A stretch of DNA of 64,000 nucleotides from Acidobacteriota bacterium (lineage in GTDB: Bacteria > Acidobacteriota > Vicinamibacteria > Vicinamibacterales > JAKQTR01). Numbering within the stretch: the stretch's first letter is position 1; each line of letters begins with the position of its first letter. A model generated the notes under the pieces. The model worked only from the letters and a program-made list of their open reading frames with translations, had not been told where the DNA came from and did no database searches. The stretch covers positions 1 to 64,000 of the forward strand of contig JAPKZO010000031.1 in the NCBI GenBank assembly GCA_026393755.1. The letters run 5' to 3'. Below are positions 43,083 through 51,662 of this stretch, one piece after another. A program made the position numbers and the translations under genes.

Positions 43083-44168
43083 TCACTCCTCCCGGGTTCC
43101 CCGCGCAATCGTGACCAGGTCGGTCAGCAGCGCGTACGCGGTCTGGGTGAGGCCGCCTTCGAGCTGATGGATGCCAACCTCGCCCAGCACGTCCGTACGG
43201 AGGATGAGCAGGTTCTGCATGCCCGTCAGTTGAGCCAGCGGATCGGCGGCGTCCAGCTCAACGGGAGCCACCCGCCCGACCGGGTGTCCGTCGCGGTGCT
43301 CGGCCGTGGCGACCAGGCGCAGCCGCTTCCCCCGACCGACGGCCTCCCGCACCCGATCGATCGTGATCCCGCCGATGCCCGTTCGATCGATCGCGAGCGG
43401 CGTCACCGACCCGTGCATCAGCACATTGATGAGCGCCGCCGTCTTGGCTGCCGCGTCCCAGCCATCGATGTCGAACGACGGGTCGGCCTCGGCGATGCCC
43501 GCCTGCTGCATTTCGGCCAGCGCGTCCTGACAGCTTTGCCCCGCCTCCATGGCGGTGAGGACGAAGTTGGTGGTGCTGTTGATCACACCCCGGAATCCCA
43601 GGATGTCCGCGGCGGGCAGGGTTTCGCGAACCAGGTTGAAGATGGGAACGCCGTCCATCACGGCGCCCTCGAACAGGAATCGGCGATGTGCAAGCTCGGC
43701 AGCCGTCTCGAGCTCGCGGTAGGCGAATGCCACGGGCCCCTTGTTGGCCGTGACGACGTGAGCGCCTCCACGGAGCGCGGCGACCACGTGATCGGTTGCC
43801 GGCTGCCCGGCCTTGATGTCGAGCAGCGTCGTCTCGACCACGACGAGTTGCTGCGCTTGCCGCCGCCTGGTCTCGGCGGTCGCATGCTTGACGAGCGCCA
43901 GGCCTGTGGCCTCGGGTCCAAGCGATCGCCCCGCGTCGGGCTGGGTCAGCAGGCCGAGCGACAGGCCCGCCTCCGCCAGCTTGAGCGCCTTCTCGAGATC
44001 GAGGCCGCCCGCGTCGAACGCCGTGCCGTGGCTGCGTGTCGCGATGCCGACCACACGCCAGCTCAGCCCATAGTCGCCGCGCAGCCGCGCGTTCTTCTCC
44101 TGCAGCAGGCGCGCGAAACGCCGGCCGACATGGCCGAACCCGACGAGCGCGAGATCGAGATACACCAT
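43083..44168 (-). CDS. hom: Homoserine dehydrogenase
   Basis: This 361-residue NAD(P)-dependent enzyme of the aspartate pathway reduces aspartate semialdehyde to homoserine. It has the Rossmann start ALVGFGHVGRRFARLL, the ANKGPVA motif, and the catalytic stretch GVINSTTNFVLTAM with DPSFDIDGWDAAAKTAAL. No C-terminal ACT domain is present, so feedback by threonine is less likely. ATG at 44168 is used rather than the TTG at 44171. It lies 10 nt after the aminotransferase gene and is probably co-transcribed with it. Confidence 0.9.
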   Translation of the reverse strand: MVYLDLALVGFGHVGRRFARLLQEKNARLRGDYGLSWRVVGIATRSHGTAFDAGGLDLEKALKLAEAGLSLGLLTQPDAGRSLGPEATGLALVKHATAETRRRQAQQLVVVETTLLDIKAGQPATDHVVAALRGGAHVVTANKGPVAFAYRELETAAELAHRRFLFEGAVMDGVPIFNLVRETLPAADILGFRGVINSTTNFVLTAMEAGQSCQDALAEMQQAGIAEADPSFDIDGWDAAAKTAALINVLMHGSVTPLAIDRTGIGGITIDRVREAVGRGKRLRLVATAEHRDGHPVGRVAPVELDAADPLAQLTGMQNLLILRTDVLGEVGIHQLEGGLTQTAYALLTDLVTIARGTREE

Positions 44169-44178
44169 CAACTTCTCG

Positions 44179-45318
44179 TCACTGTTCCTTGCCGGCCGGT
44201 AGCCCCCGCAGCAGGTCCGCCAGCCGATCGAGCCCGTCGCGCAGGTATCTCACTTCGCTGCCGAAGCCGATGCGCAGGTAGCCGTCCATGCCGAAATGAT
44301 CCCCCGGCACGATCAGCACGCTCTTCTCTTCGCGCAGTCGATCGACCAGGTCGACAGAGTTGATCGTGTCGCAATACTTGACGTACACAATCGCGCCGGC
44401 CTCGGGCATGGCGTAGGTGAACCGGTCGCCGTGGGCGTCGAGCCAGCCGGTCATCACCGGCAGATTGGCCGTCAGGATGCCGCGCGTACGCCGCAGGATT
44501 CTGGCGCGCACAATCGGCGTGAGCGCGTGCCGCGCGAGCCGGTCGCTGAGTGCGCCCGGCCCGATCGTGGTGTAGTCGTGATGGGCCCAGGTCGCGGCGA
44601 CGACGGGAGGTGCGCTGACGATCCAGCCGATGCGCAATCCGGGCAGGCCGTAGGCCTTCGAGAGGCCGCTGGTGATGATGACGCGATCGTAGCGGCCCCA
44701 CACCGAACTGGTCTCGACGCCGTCGAACTCGGCGCCCCGGTAGATCTCGTCGGCCAGAACCCAGGCGCCGTACTTCGCGGCGATCTGGCAGATGCCGTCC
44801 AGATCCGCGGCGCCGACCCGCGCACCCGTCGGGTTGTTCGGGTTGCAGATCACGATCATCCGTGTCTTCGGCGTCACCAGCGTACGCAGGTGATCGAGAT
44901 CGACCACCCACCGCCGGCAGTCCACCGTCATGCGCAGCGGCCAGGGCCGCATGTCGCCGCCAAATCCTTCCACCAGCCCGAGGGTCTGGCCGTAGTTCGG
45001 CACCATCATCACAACCTGGTCGCCCGGTTCAATCAGGTGCCACATCGTCACGAAGTTCGCCTCGGAGCCGCCGTTGGTGACCTCGACGTGATCCGGCGTG
45101 GCGCCCGGATACAGCGCCGCGATCCGCTCGCGCAATTCGATCGTGCCGTTCGATTGCGTGTAGAGGAGTTCCTGAGCGAGCAAGCCCGCGCGATCGGCGG
45201 GATCGTCGACCAACTCGTCCACCCGCATCGGGTGGACGCCACTTTCCGACAGGTTGTAGTCCACCAGATTCTCATACGTGGACTGCATCCGTTCCATCGC
45301 GAACCGGGGAATACGCAT
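44179..45318 (-). CDS. Class I/II PLP aminotransferase
   Basis: This 379-residue aminotransferase has the PLP lysine in SGLSKAYGLPGLRIGW and the NPNNPTG motif. The N-terminus MRIPRFAMERMQSTYENL is typical of a subgroup often annotated as aspartate/tyrosine-type or capreomycidine-synthase-like. The exact substrate is not predictable. GGAGG lies 5 nt before the ATG at 45318, which decides the start over the longer open frame to 45402. It is followed directly by hom, so a role in the aspartate family of amino acids is plausible. Confidence 0.85.
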   Translation of the reverse strand: MRIPRFAMERMQSTYENLVDYNLSESGVHPMRVDELVDDPADRAGLLAQELLYTQSNGTIELRERIAALYPGATPDHVEVTNGGSEANFVTMWHLIEPGDQVVMMVPNYGQTLGLVEGFGGDMRPWPLRMTVDCRRWVVDLDHLRTLVTPKTRMIVICNPNNPTGARVGAADLDGICQIAAKYGAWVLADEIYRGAEFDGVETSSVWGRYDRVIITSGLSKAYGLPGLRIGWIVSAPPVVAATWAHHDYTTIGPGALSDRLARHALTPIVRARILRRTRGILTANLPVMTGWLDAHGDRFTYAMPEAGAIVYVKYCDTINSVDLVDRLREEKSVLIVPGDHFGMDGYLRIGFGSEVRYLRDGLDRLADLLRGLPAGKEQ

Positions 45319-45396
45319 GACGGCCTCCAAGGGTGCGCTTGCGCGCGGGACTTCAAGTGTACCTGAAATGCCGCGCCGAACTTCTCGCTTCTGACC

Positions 45397-45456
45397 GGGC
45401 ACGGCATGCCGTGCCCCTGCGGGTTCCTACTGACTGCTGACTACCGACTACTGACT
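45397..45456. repeat. Dispersed palindrome copy 3 with tract
   Basis: The perfect 20-bp palindrome (45397-45416) is identical in sequence to copy 1. It is followed at 45427-45456 by a tract of CTACTGAC/CTGACTAC units, the reverse complement of the GTAGTCAG-type tract near copy 2. Relative to copy 2 the tract is on the other side of the palindrome when read in the GTAGGGG orientation. It lies in the divergent spacer before the SUMF1-like gene. Confidence 0.75.
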
Positions 45457-45497
45457 GCGGCAGGATCGCCCCTTCCCGGGATATACTTCTCGCGCGA

Positions 45498-46289
45498 ATG
45501 GCAGCTCTTCTTCCGGAATTGGCGCGCATCCCGGCCGGTCCCTTCCTGATGGGAGCCGATGAGGGTGACGCTCACCAGCAGCCCGCGCACGTCGTCACGC
45601 TCGACGAGTTCCTGATTAGTGCGAGCCCGGTGACCAATGCCGAGTACGCCCGGTTCGTCCAGGCGACCGCGCGCCGGAGCCCGTGCATCTGGGAGCTTCC
45701 TGCGATCGCGCAGTTCGCGCCAGGCGACAGCTTCCGCGAGCTTGCCGCGCCGTACTGCTGGGAGGGGACCGAGCCGCCGGCGGGCAAGAGTGATCACCCG
45801 GTGGTGCTGGTGACCTACGAAGATGCCAGCGAGTACTGCCGATGGCTCAAGCACGAAACGGGCTGGCAGTTCAGGCTTCCGACCGAGGCCGAATCCGAAA
45901 AAGCGGCCAGGGGTGGATTGGAAGGGCAGCGCTACCCGTGGGGCGACGGCCTCGATTCGTCGGCTGCCGCGTTCCTCCCGGATCCGTCGCTCAAGGCCAG
46001 GGAGGGTACGCACACGGTGAAGTCGAGTCCGCCTAACGGGTACGGCGTGTTCGATGCGGCCGGCCATGTCTGGACGTGGGTGGCCGACTGGTACCGCGCC
46101 GACTACTACACCGTCAGCGATTCACGGAATCCGCGCGGCCCGGCCTCTGGTTCGCTGCGTCTGCTGCGGGGCGGCGCGTGGACCAACACCGATGAGCGGT
46201 ACCTGCGGTGTGCGTGCCGGCACGCCGTTCCGCCCGACACGTACAGTTACAGCATCGGGTTCAGGGTCGCCCGCGCGGTCCAGACATGA
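45498..46289 (+). CDS. SUMF1/FGE-like domain protein
   Basis: This 263-residue protein consists of one formylglycine-generating-enzyme (SUMF1) fold with typical LPTEAESEKAARGG, YPWGD, and the C-terminal RLLRGGAWTN and GFRVAR motifs. Of the catalytic Cys pair, the second is present (RCACR), but the position of the first carries Glu (ERYLRC). It is therefore probably not a sulfatase activator and may be a binding or related oxidase domain. The start is the ATG at 45498, with TATACT 10 nt upstream and no Shine-Dalgarno sequence. Confidence 0.82.
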   Translation: MAALLPELARIPAGPFLMGADEGDAHQQPAHVVTLDEFLISASPVTNAEYARFVQATARRSPCIWELPAIAQFAPGDSFRELAAPYCWEGTEPPAGKSDHPVVLVTYEDASEYCRWLKHETGWQFRLPTEAESEKAARGGLEGQRYPWGDGLDSSAAAFLPDPSLKAREGTHTVKSSPPNGYGVFDAAGHVWTWVADWYRADYYTVSDSRNPRGPASGSLRLLRGGAWTNTDERYLRCACRHAVPPDTYSYSIGFRVARAVQT

Positions 46290-46315
46290 TTGCTCCGGCC
46301 TTCTGACTCCCGCCC

Positions 46316-46364
46316 CCCGCTTGCCACGCCGAAGCTGGTCTCGTCGATGGCCGACGAAGGCGGG
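46316..46364. repeat. Imperfect GC-rich inverted repeat, copy B
   Basis: The segment begins CCCGCTTGCCACGCCGAAGC and ends GACGAAGGCGGG, in the spacer between the SUMF1-like and MoeZ-like genes. It resembles copy A at 7941-7991 in order and orientation of its parts. Confidence 0.4.
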
Positions 46365-46443
46365 ACTTCAGAATCCAGACTCCCGGTTGTCGCTCTTTGC
46401 CGCGCTATACTCTTGACGCCAGAATAGGCTTGGAAACAGTGCT

Positions 46444-47592
46444 ATGCGTCCGCTTCCCGAACTGGACCGCGACGAGATTGCCAGGTACAGCCGCCAGCTG
46501 ATCCTTCCCGAGATTGGTGTCGATGGCCAACGGCGGCTCAAGGCCGGCCGGGTGCTCGTTGTTGGTGCCGGCGGGCTCGGGTCGCCGGTCGCGTTGTATC
46601 TGGCGGCTGCGGGAGTCGGGACGCTCGGCCTGGTCGATTTCGACACCGTCGATCTCAGCAACCTGCATCGCCAGATTCTGCATGGCACGCCAGATGTCGG
46701 ACGGTCAAAACTCGCATCCGCGAGCGACCGGATCGCAGCCATCAATCCGAACGTCGAGGTCCGACGGCACGAAGGCGCGCTCGCCTCCGCCAACGCGCTC
46801 GATGTCGTTCGCGACTACGACGTAGTCGTGGACGGCACCGATAACTTCCCGACTCGGTACCTGGTGAACGACGCGTGCGTGCTGCTTGGCAAGCCCAACG
46901 CCTATGGCGCGATCTTCAGATTCGAAGGGCAGGCGTCGGTGTTTGCCGCCAAGGATGGCCCCTGCTACCGCTGTTTGTACCCTGAGCCGCCGCCGCCAGG
47001 CCTCGTGCCGTCGTGTGCCGAAGCCGGCGTCCTCGGCGTGTTGCCGGGACTCATCGGAACGATTCAGGCCACCGAAGCGATCAAGCTGCTGGTTGGGATA
47101 GGCGAACCGCTTGTCGGCCGGCTGCTCGTGTACGACGCACTGCGCCTGCGATTCCAGGAACTTCGGCTGCAGAAGGACCCCGACTGTCCGGTGTGCGGCA
47201 CGCATCCGACGATTCGCGAACTCGTTGACTACAACGCGTTCTGCGGGATGACGCCGGCCCGCGCCGGCGACGTTGACTTCGACATCAGTCCGGCGGATCT
47301 CAAAGCGCGCATGGATCGGGGCGAGGCACTGTTCCTGCTCGATGTGCGGGAGCCCCAGGAGTACCAGGTCGCGAGGCTTCCGGGCGGTGTCCTGATTCCG
47401 CCGGGAGAATTGGTGGCGCGGCAGGGCGAGCTCGATTCCGACGCCGAGATCGTCGCGTATTGCCACTACGGCGTTCGGAGCGCGAATGCCACCGCGTATC
47501 TGAGGAACGCGGGCTTCTCGCGAGTCCGAAATCTGGCTGGCGGAATCGAAGCCTGGAGTCTCACGATCGATCCCACCGTGCCGCGGTACTGA
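46444..47592 (+). CDS. MoeZ/MOCS3-like adenylyltransferase-rhodanese
   Basis: This 382-residue enzyme joins a ThiF/MoeB E1-like domain and a C-terminal rhodanese. The ATP-binding loop GAGGLGSP is at residues 41-48. Zinc ligands are Cys174/Cys177 and Cys248/Cys251. The E1 cysteine is Cys191 (SCAEAGVLG) and the rhodanese active-site cysteine is Cys340 (YCHYGVRS). It activates the C-terminus of a ubiquitin-like sulfur carrier (MoaD, ThiS or CysO type) and passes sulfur to it. The carrier gene is not in the window. A promoter-like TATACT lies some 35 nt upstream. Confidence 0.9.
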   Translation: MRPLPELDRDEIARYSRQLILPEIGVDGQRRLKAGRVLVVGAGGLGSPVALYLAAAGVGTLGLVDFDTVDLSNLHRQILHGTPDVGRSKLASASDRIAAINPNVEVRRHEGALASANALDVVRDYDVVVDGTDNFPTRYLVNDACVLLGKPNAYGAIFRFEGQASVFAAKDGPCYRCLYPEPPPPGLVPSCAEAGVLGVLPGLIGTIQATEAIKLLVGIGEPLVGRLLVYDALRLRFQELRLQKDPDCPVCGTHPTIRELVDYNAFCGMTPARAGDVDFDISPADLKARMDRGEALFLLDVREPQEYQVARLPGGVLIPPGELVARQGELDSDAEIVAYCHYGVRSANATAYLRNAGFSRVRNLAGGIEAWSLTIDPTVPRY

Positions 47593-47640
47593 CAGCCTGA
47601 TGCCGGCGAAATCGCCGGACGGCGCGGGATTCGCCCTCCG

Positions 47641-47754
47641 TCACTCGGTGTCGTCACTCCAGAGTGCCTGGAGTTCCATGTCGATGTCGGCGAAAGGCCG
47701 GGCACGAGGGATGTCGGCACTGGCACCCCCGTCTCGTGAAATCCGGGAGGTCAA
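47641..47754 (-). CDS. Possible small ORF behind vapC
   Basis: A 37-codon frame with a TTG start at 47754 begins 9 nt after the second vapC stop, in the same frame. Its end reads FADIDMELQALWSDDTE, which looks protein-like. It may be the decayed tail of a longer antitoxin or toxin-related gene rather than an expressed peptide. There is no strong ribosome site. Confidence 0.22.
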   Translation of the reverse strand: MTSRISRDGGASADIPRARPFADIDMELQALWSDDTE

Positions 47755-47763
47755 TCGCCGAGA

Positions 47764-48162
47764 TCACGATTGGGACAGCGGGCGCCAGGCCAGGCCGTCT
47801 ACTCTGTCGTAGTGTCGATCGAAGGACAGCAGTTCGGCCCCGGTTTCCATCGCCTGTGCTGCGATCCATATGTCATTGGTGGGAATCGGCTTGCCGCGAG
47901 CTTTGAGTGCGGCCGCAATGCGGCTGAAGCGGTCGGCCGTCGCCATCGTGACCGGGACCACGGTCACAAACGGGCTTGCGGCGAACTGGTCCAGTTCATC
48001 GCGGTTGCGCTCATAGCGATTCCCGCAACGGAAACCGTAGAGCAGTTCCCCCGCAACCACCGTCGAGAGCAGGACGTCATCGCTTCGCCGGATGATGTCG
48101 ACGACGGCGGGATGGGCCCGCTTGAGCGCTGAATAGGCATCCGTATCGAGCAGGACTCTCAT
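47764..48162 (-). CDS. vapC: VapC-type PIN-domain toxin, second system
   Basis: This 132-residue PIN ribonuclease has LLDTDAYSALKR, Glu in VVAGELLYGF, TNDIWIAAQAM and LLSFDRHYDRV, covering the four acidic positions. It belongs to the FitB-like group. The start ATG at 48162 overlaps the antitoxin stop by 4 nt. Confidence 0.88.
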   Translation of the reverse strand: MRVLLDTDAYSALKRAHPAVVDIIRRSDDVLLSTVVAGELLYGFRCGNRYERNRDELDQFAASPFVTVVPVTMATADRFSRIAAALKARGKPIPTNDIWIAAQAMETGAELLSFDRHYDRVDGLAWRPLSQS

Positions 48163-48428
48163 CGCCAGAGGTCCTCGTCGACCCGCTCGAAGGCGGCGGT
48201 GGCCTTGCGAAGGCTCCGTTCGTCGGACTCGGACCACGTGCCAATCAGGTGGTCCAGGCCCGATCCGACGGCGGTGGATGATGGCACGCCGGAGTCGAGA
48301 CCAGCGCCACGCCGCATCAGCTTCAGGGCCGCCCGGTTGAGTGAGACGCGGTCGGCCTGCGCCTCGTTCCGCAGGCGCCGATCGAGCTCCTTGTCGAATC
48401 CCCGAACGGTCAGTTGTTTCAGGGCCAC
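48159..48428 (-). CDS. vapB: Ribbon-helix-helix antitoxin, second VapBC
   Basis: This 89-residue antitoxin opens with a ribbon-helix-helix domain (QLTVRGFDKELDRRLRNEA) and ends with a toxin-binding helix (LRKATAAFERVDEDLWR). GTG at 48428 is chosen because GGGAGG lies 8 nt upstream, whereas the open frame further upstream runs through the repeated operator-like sequence. It is FitA/VapB-like. Confidence 0.83.
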   Translation of the reverse strand: MALKQLTVRGFDKELDRRLRNEAQADRVSLNRAALKLMRRGAGLDSGVPSSTAVGSGLDHLIGTWSESDERSLRKATAAFERVDEDLWR

Positions 48429-48446
48429 GACCGCATCCTCCCGTGT

Positions 48447-48488
48447 TGACTCACTTATAGCCTCATTATGACTCACGATATGACTCAC
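48447..48488. promoter_or_regulatory. Three TGACTCAC direct repeats upstream of vapB
   Basis: TGACTCAC occurs at 48447-48454, 48469-48476 and 48481-48488, at 22- and 12-nt spacings. On the minus strand a TATAAG hexamer falls between two of the copies. The arrangement suggests the autoregulatory operator of the second VapBC. Confidence 0.55.
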
Positions 48489-48536
48489 ATGCAAGGGCCG
48501 CGGGCCCAGGGCCACCCGAGCCCTTTGGCTGTCGCG

Positions 48537-51500
48537 TCAGCGGCCCGGCGGCACCTTCGCCTTCAGTTCCTCGAACCAGTTCTGCACCAGAATCATCTGA
48601 GTCACGTGGAGAGGCGGGCGCTCTTTGGTCTGTGTGAGGAAGAATCGTCGTCCGTCAGCCGTGACGTCGTAACCGCGCGTGGCGACCTGCATCCAGTACC
48701 GCCCCTCGAACAGCTTGTGCGGCGTCCCAGCCTCGAACGATGGCGTCAGCGTGATCGAGACAGCCATCATGCGGGTCGTCATGCGAACGTTCGAACCTGT
48801 CGACATCGCGTAGAAGAGTTCGCGAGCGTCTCTCGACCACGCCGGCGCGTAGCCACCCTCGGTTGAGATCTGTTTGCGAAACCCTGGGCCGGGATACGGC
48901 TGCACGTACACTTCGTCGCGGCCGGACTCGTCCGACGTGTACGCAAGGTACCGGCTGTCCGGGGAGAACTCCGGGTACCTCTCGCTGGCCCGCGTTTGGA
49001 GAATTGGCGTGGGCCGGCGGTCTCCATCCAGCGACAGCGCCATCACGTCGAAAGACGGCGTCGGCCCACCAAGCTCGACAAACGCCAGCGTTCGCCCGTC
49101 AGGCGACCATGAGCTCGGCAGTTGAACATTCGTGCTCATGGTTAGTCGTTCGACCGGGCCACTGCGATCAGACGGGATCCAAAACAGGTTGTCCGCGCCG
49201 GCCGACGCACCGGCGAATGTAATGCGCTTCCCATCGGGCGTCCAGATCGCTCTCGAGTTCCTGCCCGCAGTAGTCAGCGGGGTCAGCGTGCCTCGGGCGA
49301 TGTCGTACGTCCACACCCTGCGATCGACGCCCTGGGTCCAGACGACTAGCTGGGACTGGTCCCGCGGTGAGAGTAGCGGCGCCTGGTACGGACGAAGGGG
49401 GCCGGGCAGGACCCGCAGCGCCGCGCCTGCCCGATCGACCGAGATGATCGTGCGCTCAGCGTCTGGAAAGATGCCGCCCGGCAGGTATACGAGCGACCCG
49501 GAGCTGGATAGACTGAACTGGCCGGCGCCCGTCTCAACCGAAGTGTTGGGCATATTGGCGGCCTGCATCACATCATCCAGCATCGTGAGCGAATTGCCGG
49601 TCACTTCCTTCTTTGTCAGATCGAACGGCACAGCGACAAGCGTCCCGGAGCGCACGAAAACCAGGTGGCCGCTCGAGGCGTACCTGGCGTCGGCACCTTG
49701 GCCGAGTTCCCGGCGTTCGCCGCTGGTGAGGGATACGATCCAGAGCCGGGCGTCTCTCCAATCCGGGAGGCCATGACGCACTGTGGTAAAGACTACGGCC
49801 TGGCCGTCCGGGAGAAACTGCGGGAGCCGATGGCTGTATTCACCCGTCTTCGCGTCGAGCGTCGTCAGCGGCTGCGGGGTGCCGCCTCCGGATGGGATCA
49901 GCCACAGCCCGCCCCTCGTGCGAGCATAGACAATCGTGTCGTTCGAGCCCCAACTGGCACCGTAGATTGCAGCAGTGTCACAGATTGTCGTCGCCGCGCC
50001 GCCGCTGAGAGGAGCCTTCCTCAGAGCGCCCTTGGCCCAGAAACCGACCCACTTCCCGTCGGGCGAAAAGAAAGGACTGTCTGCGCCTTCCGTTCCGGCC
50101 ATCGGCACAACCTCGAGCTCGTCGAGGGCGCGGAGGAATAACTGCTGCTTGTCGCCGCGAATCGCGCTGAATACCAGCGACTGCCCGTCCGGCGACAGGG
50201 CCATCGCCGTGCGACTGGGACGCCCCTCGCCATCTCCTTCCATCGAATTGCTCGCCCGAAGCTGATCCGCCGGTGCGACGCTGATCAGCGACCGCGTGAC
50301 TCCTGCCGATGCCGGCTGCGATCCCCGACCAAAGTACGCGACACTGGCGAGGGCGACGAGCGCCAGCGCGACGACGGTGACACCGATTGTCCACACGATT
50401 CGCTCGCGGCGCCGAGAAGGTGCCGCCGTCGCCGCAATCGACTGCGGTTCCGCCGCTCGACCGATCGCATCGTCGATCTCCAGCCGCGCGTCGGCGATGT
50501 CGTGCAGACGCTGCCTGGGATCTTTCGTCAGGCAGCGCATAAGGAGCCGCCGCACGATCGGCGGCGTCGTCGCCGGCAGCGCATTCCAGTCGGGCTCTGT
50601 CCCCACCACAGCCGCCAGGACGTCGGTCACATCGTCGCCGACGAACGGCCGTGTGCCGGCGAGCATCTCGAAGAGCACGACGCCAAACGCCCAGACGTCG
50701 GCGCGCCTGTCGACGGTCTTCCCTCTGGCCTGCTCGGGCGCCATGTACGCAGCCGTGCCGAGAATGAGGCCCATTCGCATGGCGCGAGCCGTCACCGTCG
50801 GCGAGTTCATCGGGTCGGCATTCGAATCGCCGGGCGGCCCGAACATCTTCGCGAGTCCGAAATCCAACACCTTCACGGTGCCGTCGTCACGGACCTTGAT
50901 GTTCGCGGGCTTCAGATCGCGGTGGATGATGCCCGCCTCGTGTGCGGCCGCGACCGCGTCGGCGATCTGCGCGCCGATCGCGAGCGCTTCTTCGACGCGC
51001 AGGGGCGGCTTCCCGGCTGCCCTGAGCGCAGTCGAAGCGCTACTCCGTTTCTCGAGGCGCTTCGCCAGCGTCTCGCCCTCGAGATGTTCCATCACGAGGT
51101 AGTCGATGGCCGCGCCTTGCGGTGTGCCTGCGTGCCCGCCTTCCTCCCCCACTCCCGCCTGGTTCGTCGGCACGTCTCGACCCACGTCGTAAAGTGTGCA
51201 GATGTGCGGATGATTGAGCGCCGCGAGCGCCCGCGCCTCGCGCTCGAAGCGTGCCAGTCGATCGGGATCGGCGGCCACCGCGTCGGGCAGCACCTTGATG
51301 GCGACGTCGCGCTGGAGCTTGGTGTCGCGGGCCTTGTAGACCACCCCCATCCCGCCTTCGCCGAGCTTCTCGATGATGCGGTAGTGCGCGATCATCGCGC
51401 CGACCAGGGCCTGAGACTGTTGCGTGAGGCTGTCATCCGACGCCTCACGCGGATTCTCGATCAGGCGCGCCGCCACCTCCAGGGCCGGCGTGCTCAGGAA

Positions 51501-51662
51501 CGGCTTCGCCTCCTCCTCGTGCGCGAGCAGCGACTCGACCTCGCGCCGCAGCGCCTGGTCATCGCCGCAGGCATCGTCGAGGAAGGCGGCGCGCTCGCCC
51601 GGCTCACGCGCGACCGCCGCGTGATAGATCGCCTCGACGCGCTGAAACCGATCAGGCTTCAT
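48537..51662 (-). CDS. Ser/Thr protein kinase with TolB-like propeller
   Basis: In this 1041-residue protein an N-terminal 90-residue domain typical of acidobacterial kinases precedes a Hanks-type kinase. It has GEGGMGVVYK, Lys123, HRDLKPANIKV (247-257) and DFG (267-269). One membrane helix near residue 435-458 separates it from an external PD40/TolB-like beta propeller (VGFWAKGAL, FSPDSRYLAYTSDESG). Two loops at about residues 164-185 and 206-219 look like insertions and carry repeat-like DNA. The ATG at 51662 overlaps the sigma-factor gene by 11 nt. The pair is a common acidobacterial sensor module. Confidence 0.92.
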   Translation of the reverse strand: MKPDRFQRVEAIYHAAVAREPGERAAFLDDACGDDQALRREVESLLAHEEEAKPFLSTPALEVAARLIENPREASDDSLTQQSQALVGAMIAHYRIIEKLGEGGMGVVYKARDTKLQRDVAIKVLPDAVAADPDRLARFEREARALAALNHPHICTLYDVGRDVPTNQAGVGEEGGHAGTPQGAAIDYLVMEHLEGETLAKRLEKRSSASTALRAAGKPPLRVEEALAIGAQIADAVAAAHEAGIIHRDLKPANIKVRDDGTVKVLDFGLAKMFGPPGDSNADPMNSPTVTARAMRMGLILGTAAYMAPEQARGKTVDRRADVWAFGVVLFEMLAGTRPFVGDDVTDVLAAVVGTEPDWNALPATTPPIVRRLLMRCLTKDPRQRLHDIADARLEIDDAIGRAAEPQSIAATAAPSRRRERIVWTIGVTVVALALVALASVAYFGRGSQPASAGVTRSLISVAPADQLRASNSMEGDGEGRPSRTAMALSPDGQSLVFSAIRGDKQQLFLRALDELEVVPMAGTEGADSPFFSPDGKWVGFWAKGALRKAPLSGGAATTICDTAAIYGASWGSNDTIVYARTRGGLWLIPSGGGTPQPLTTLDAKTGEYSHRLPQFLPDGQAVVFTTVRHGLPDWRDARLWIVSLTSGERRELGQGADARYASSGHLVFVRSGTLVAVPFDLTKKEVTGNSLTMLDDVMQAANMPNTSVETGAGQFSLSSSGSLVYLPGGIFPDAERTIISVDRAGAALRVLPGPLRPYQAPLLSPRDQSQLVVWTQGVDRRVWTYDIARGTLTPLTTAGRNSRAIWTPDGKRITFAGASAGADNLFWIPSDRSGPVERLTMSTNVQLPSSWSPDGRTLAFVELGGPTPSFDVMALSLDGDRRPTPILQTRASERYPEFSPDSRYLAYTSDESGRDEVYVQPYPGPGFRKQISTEGGYAPAWSRDARELFYAMSTGSNVRMTTRMMAVSITLTPSFEAGTPHKLFEGRYWMQVATRGYDVTADGRRFFLTQTKERPPLHVTQMILVQNWFEELKAKVPPGR

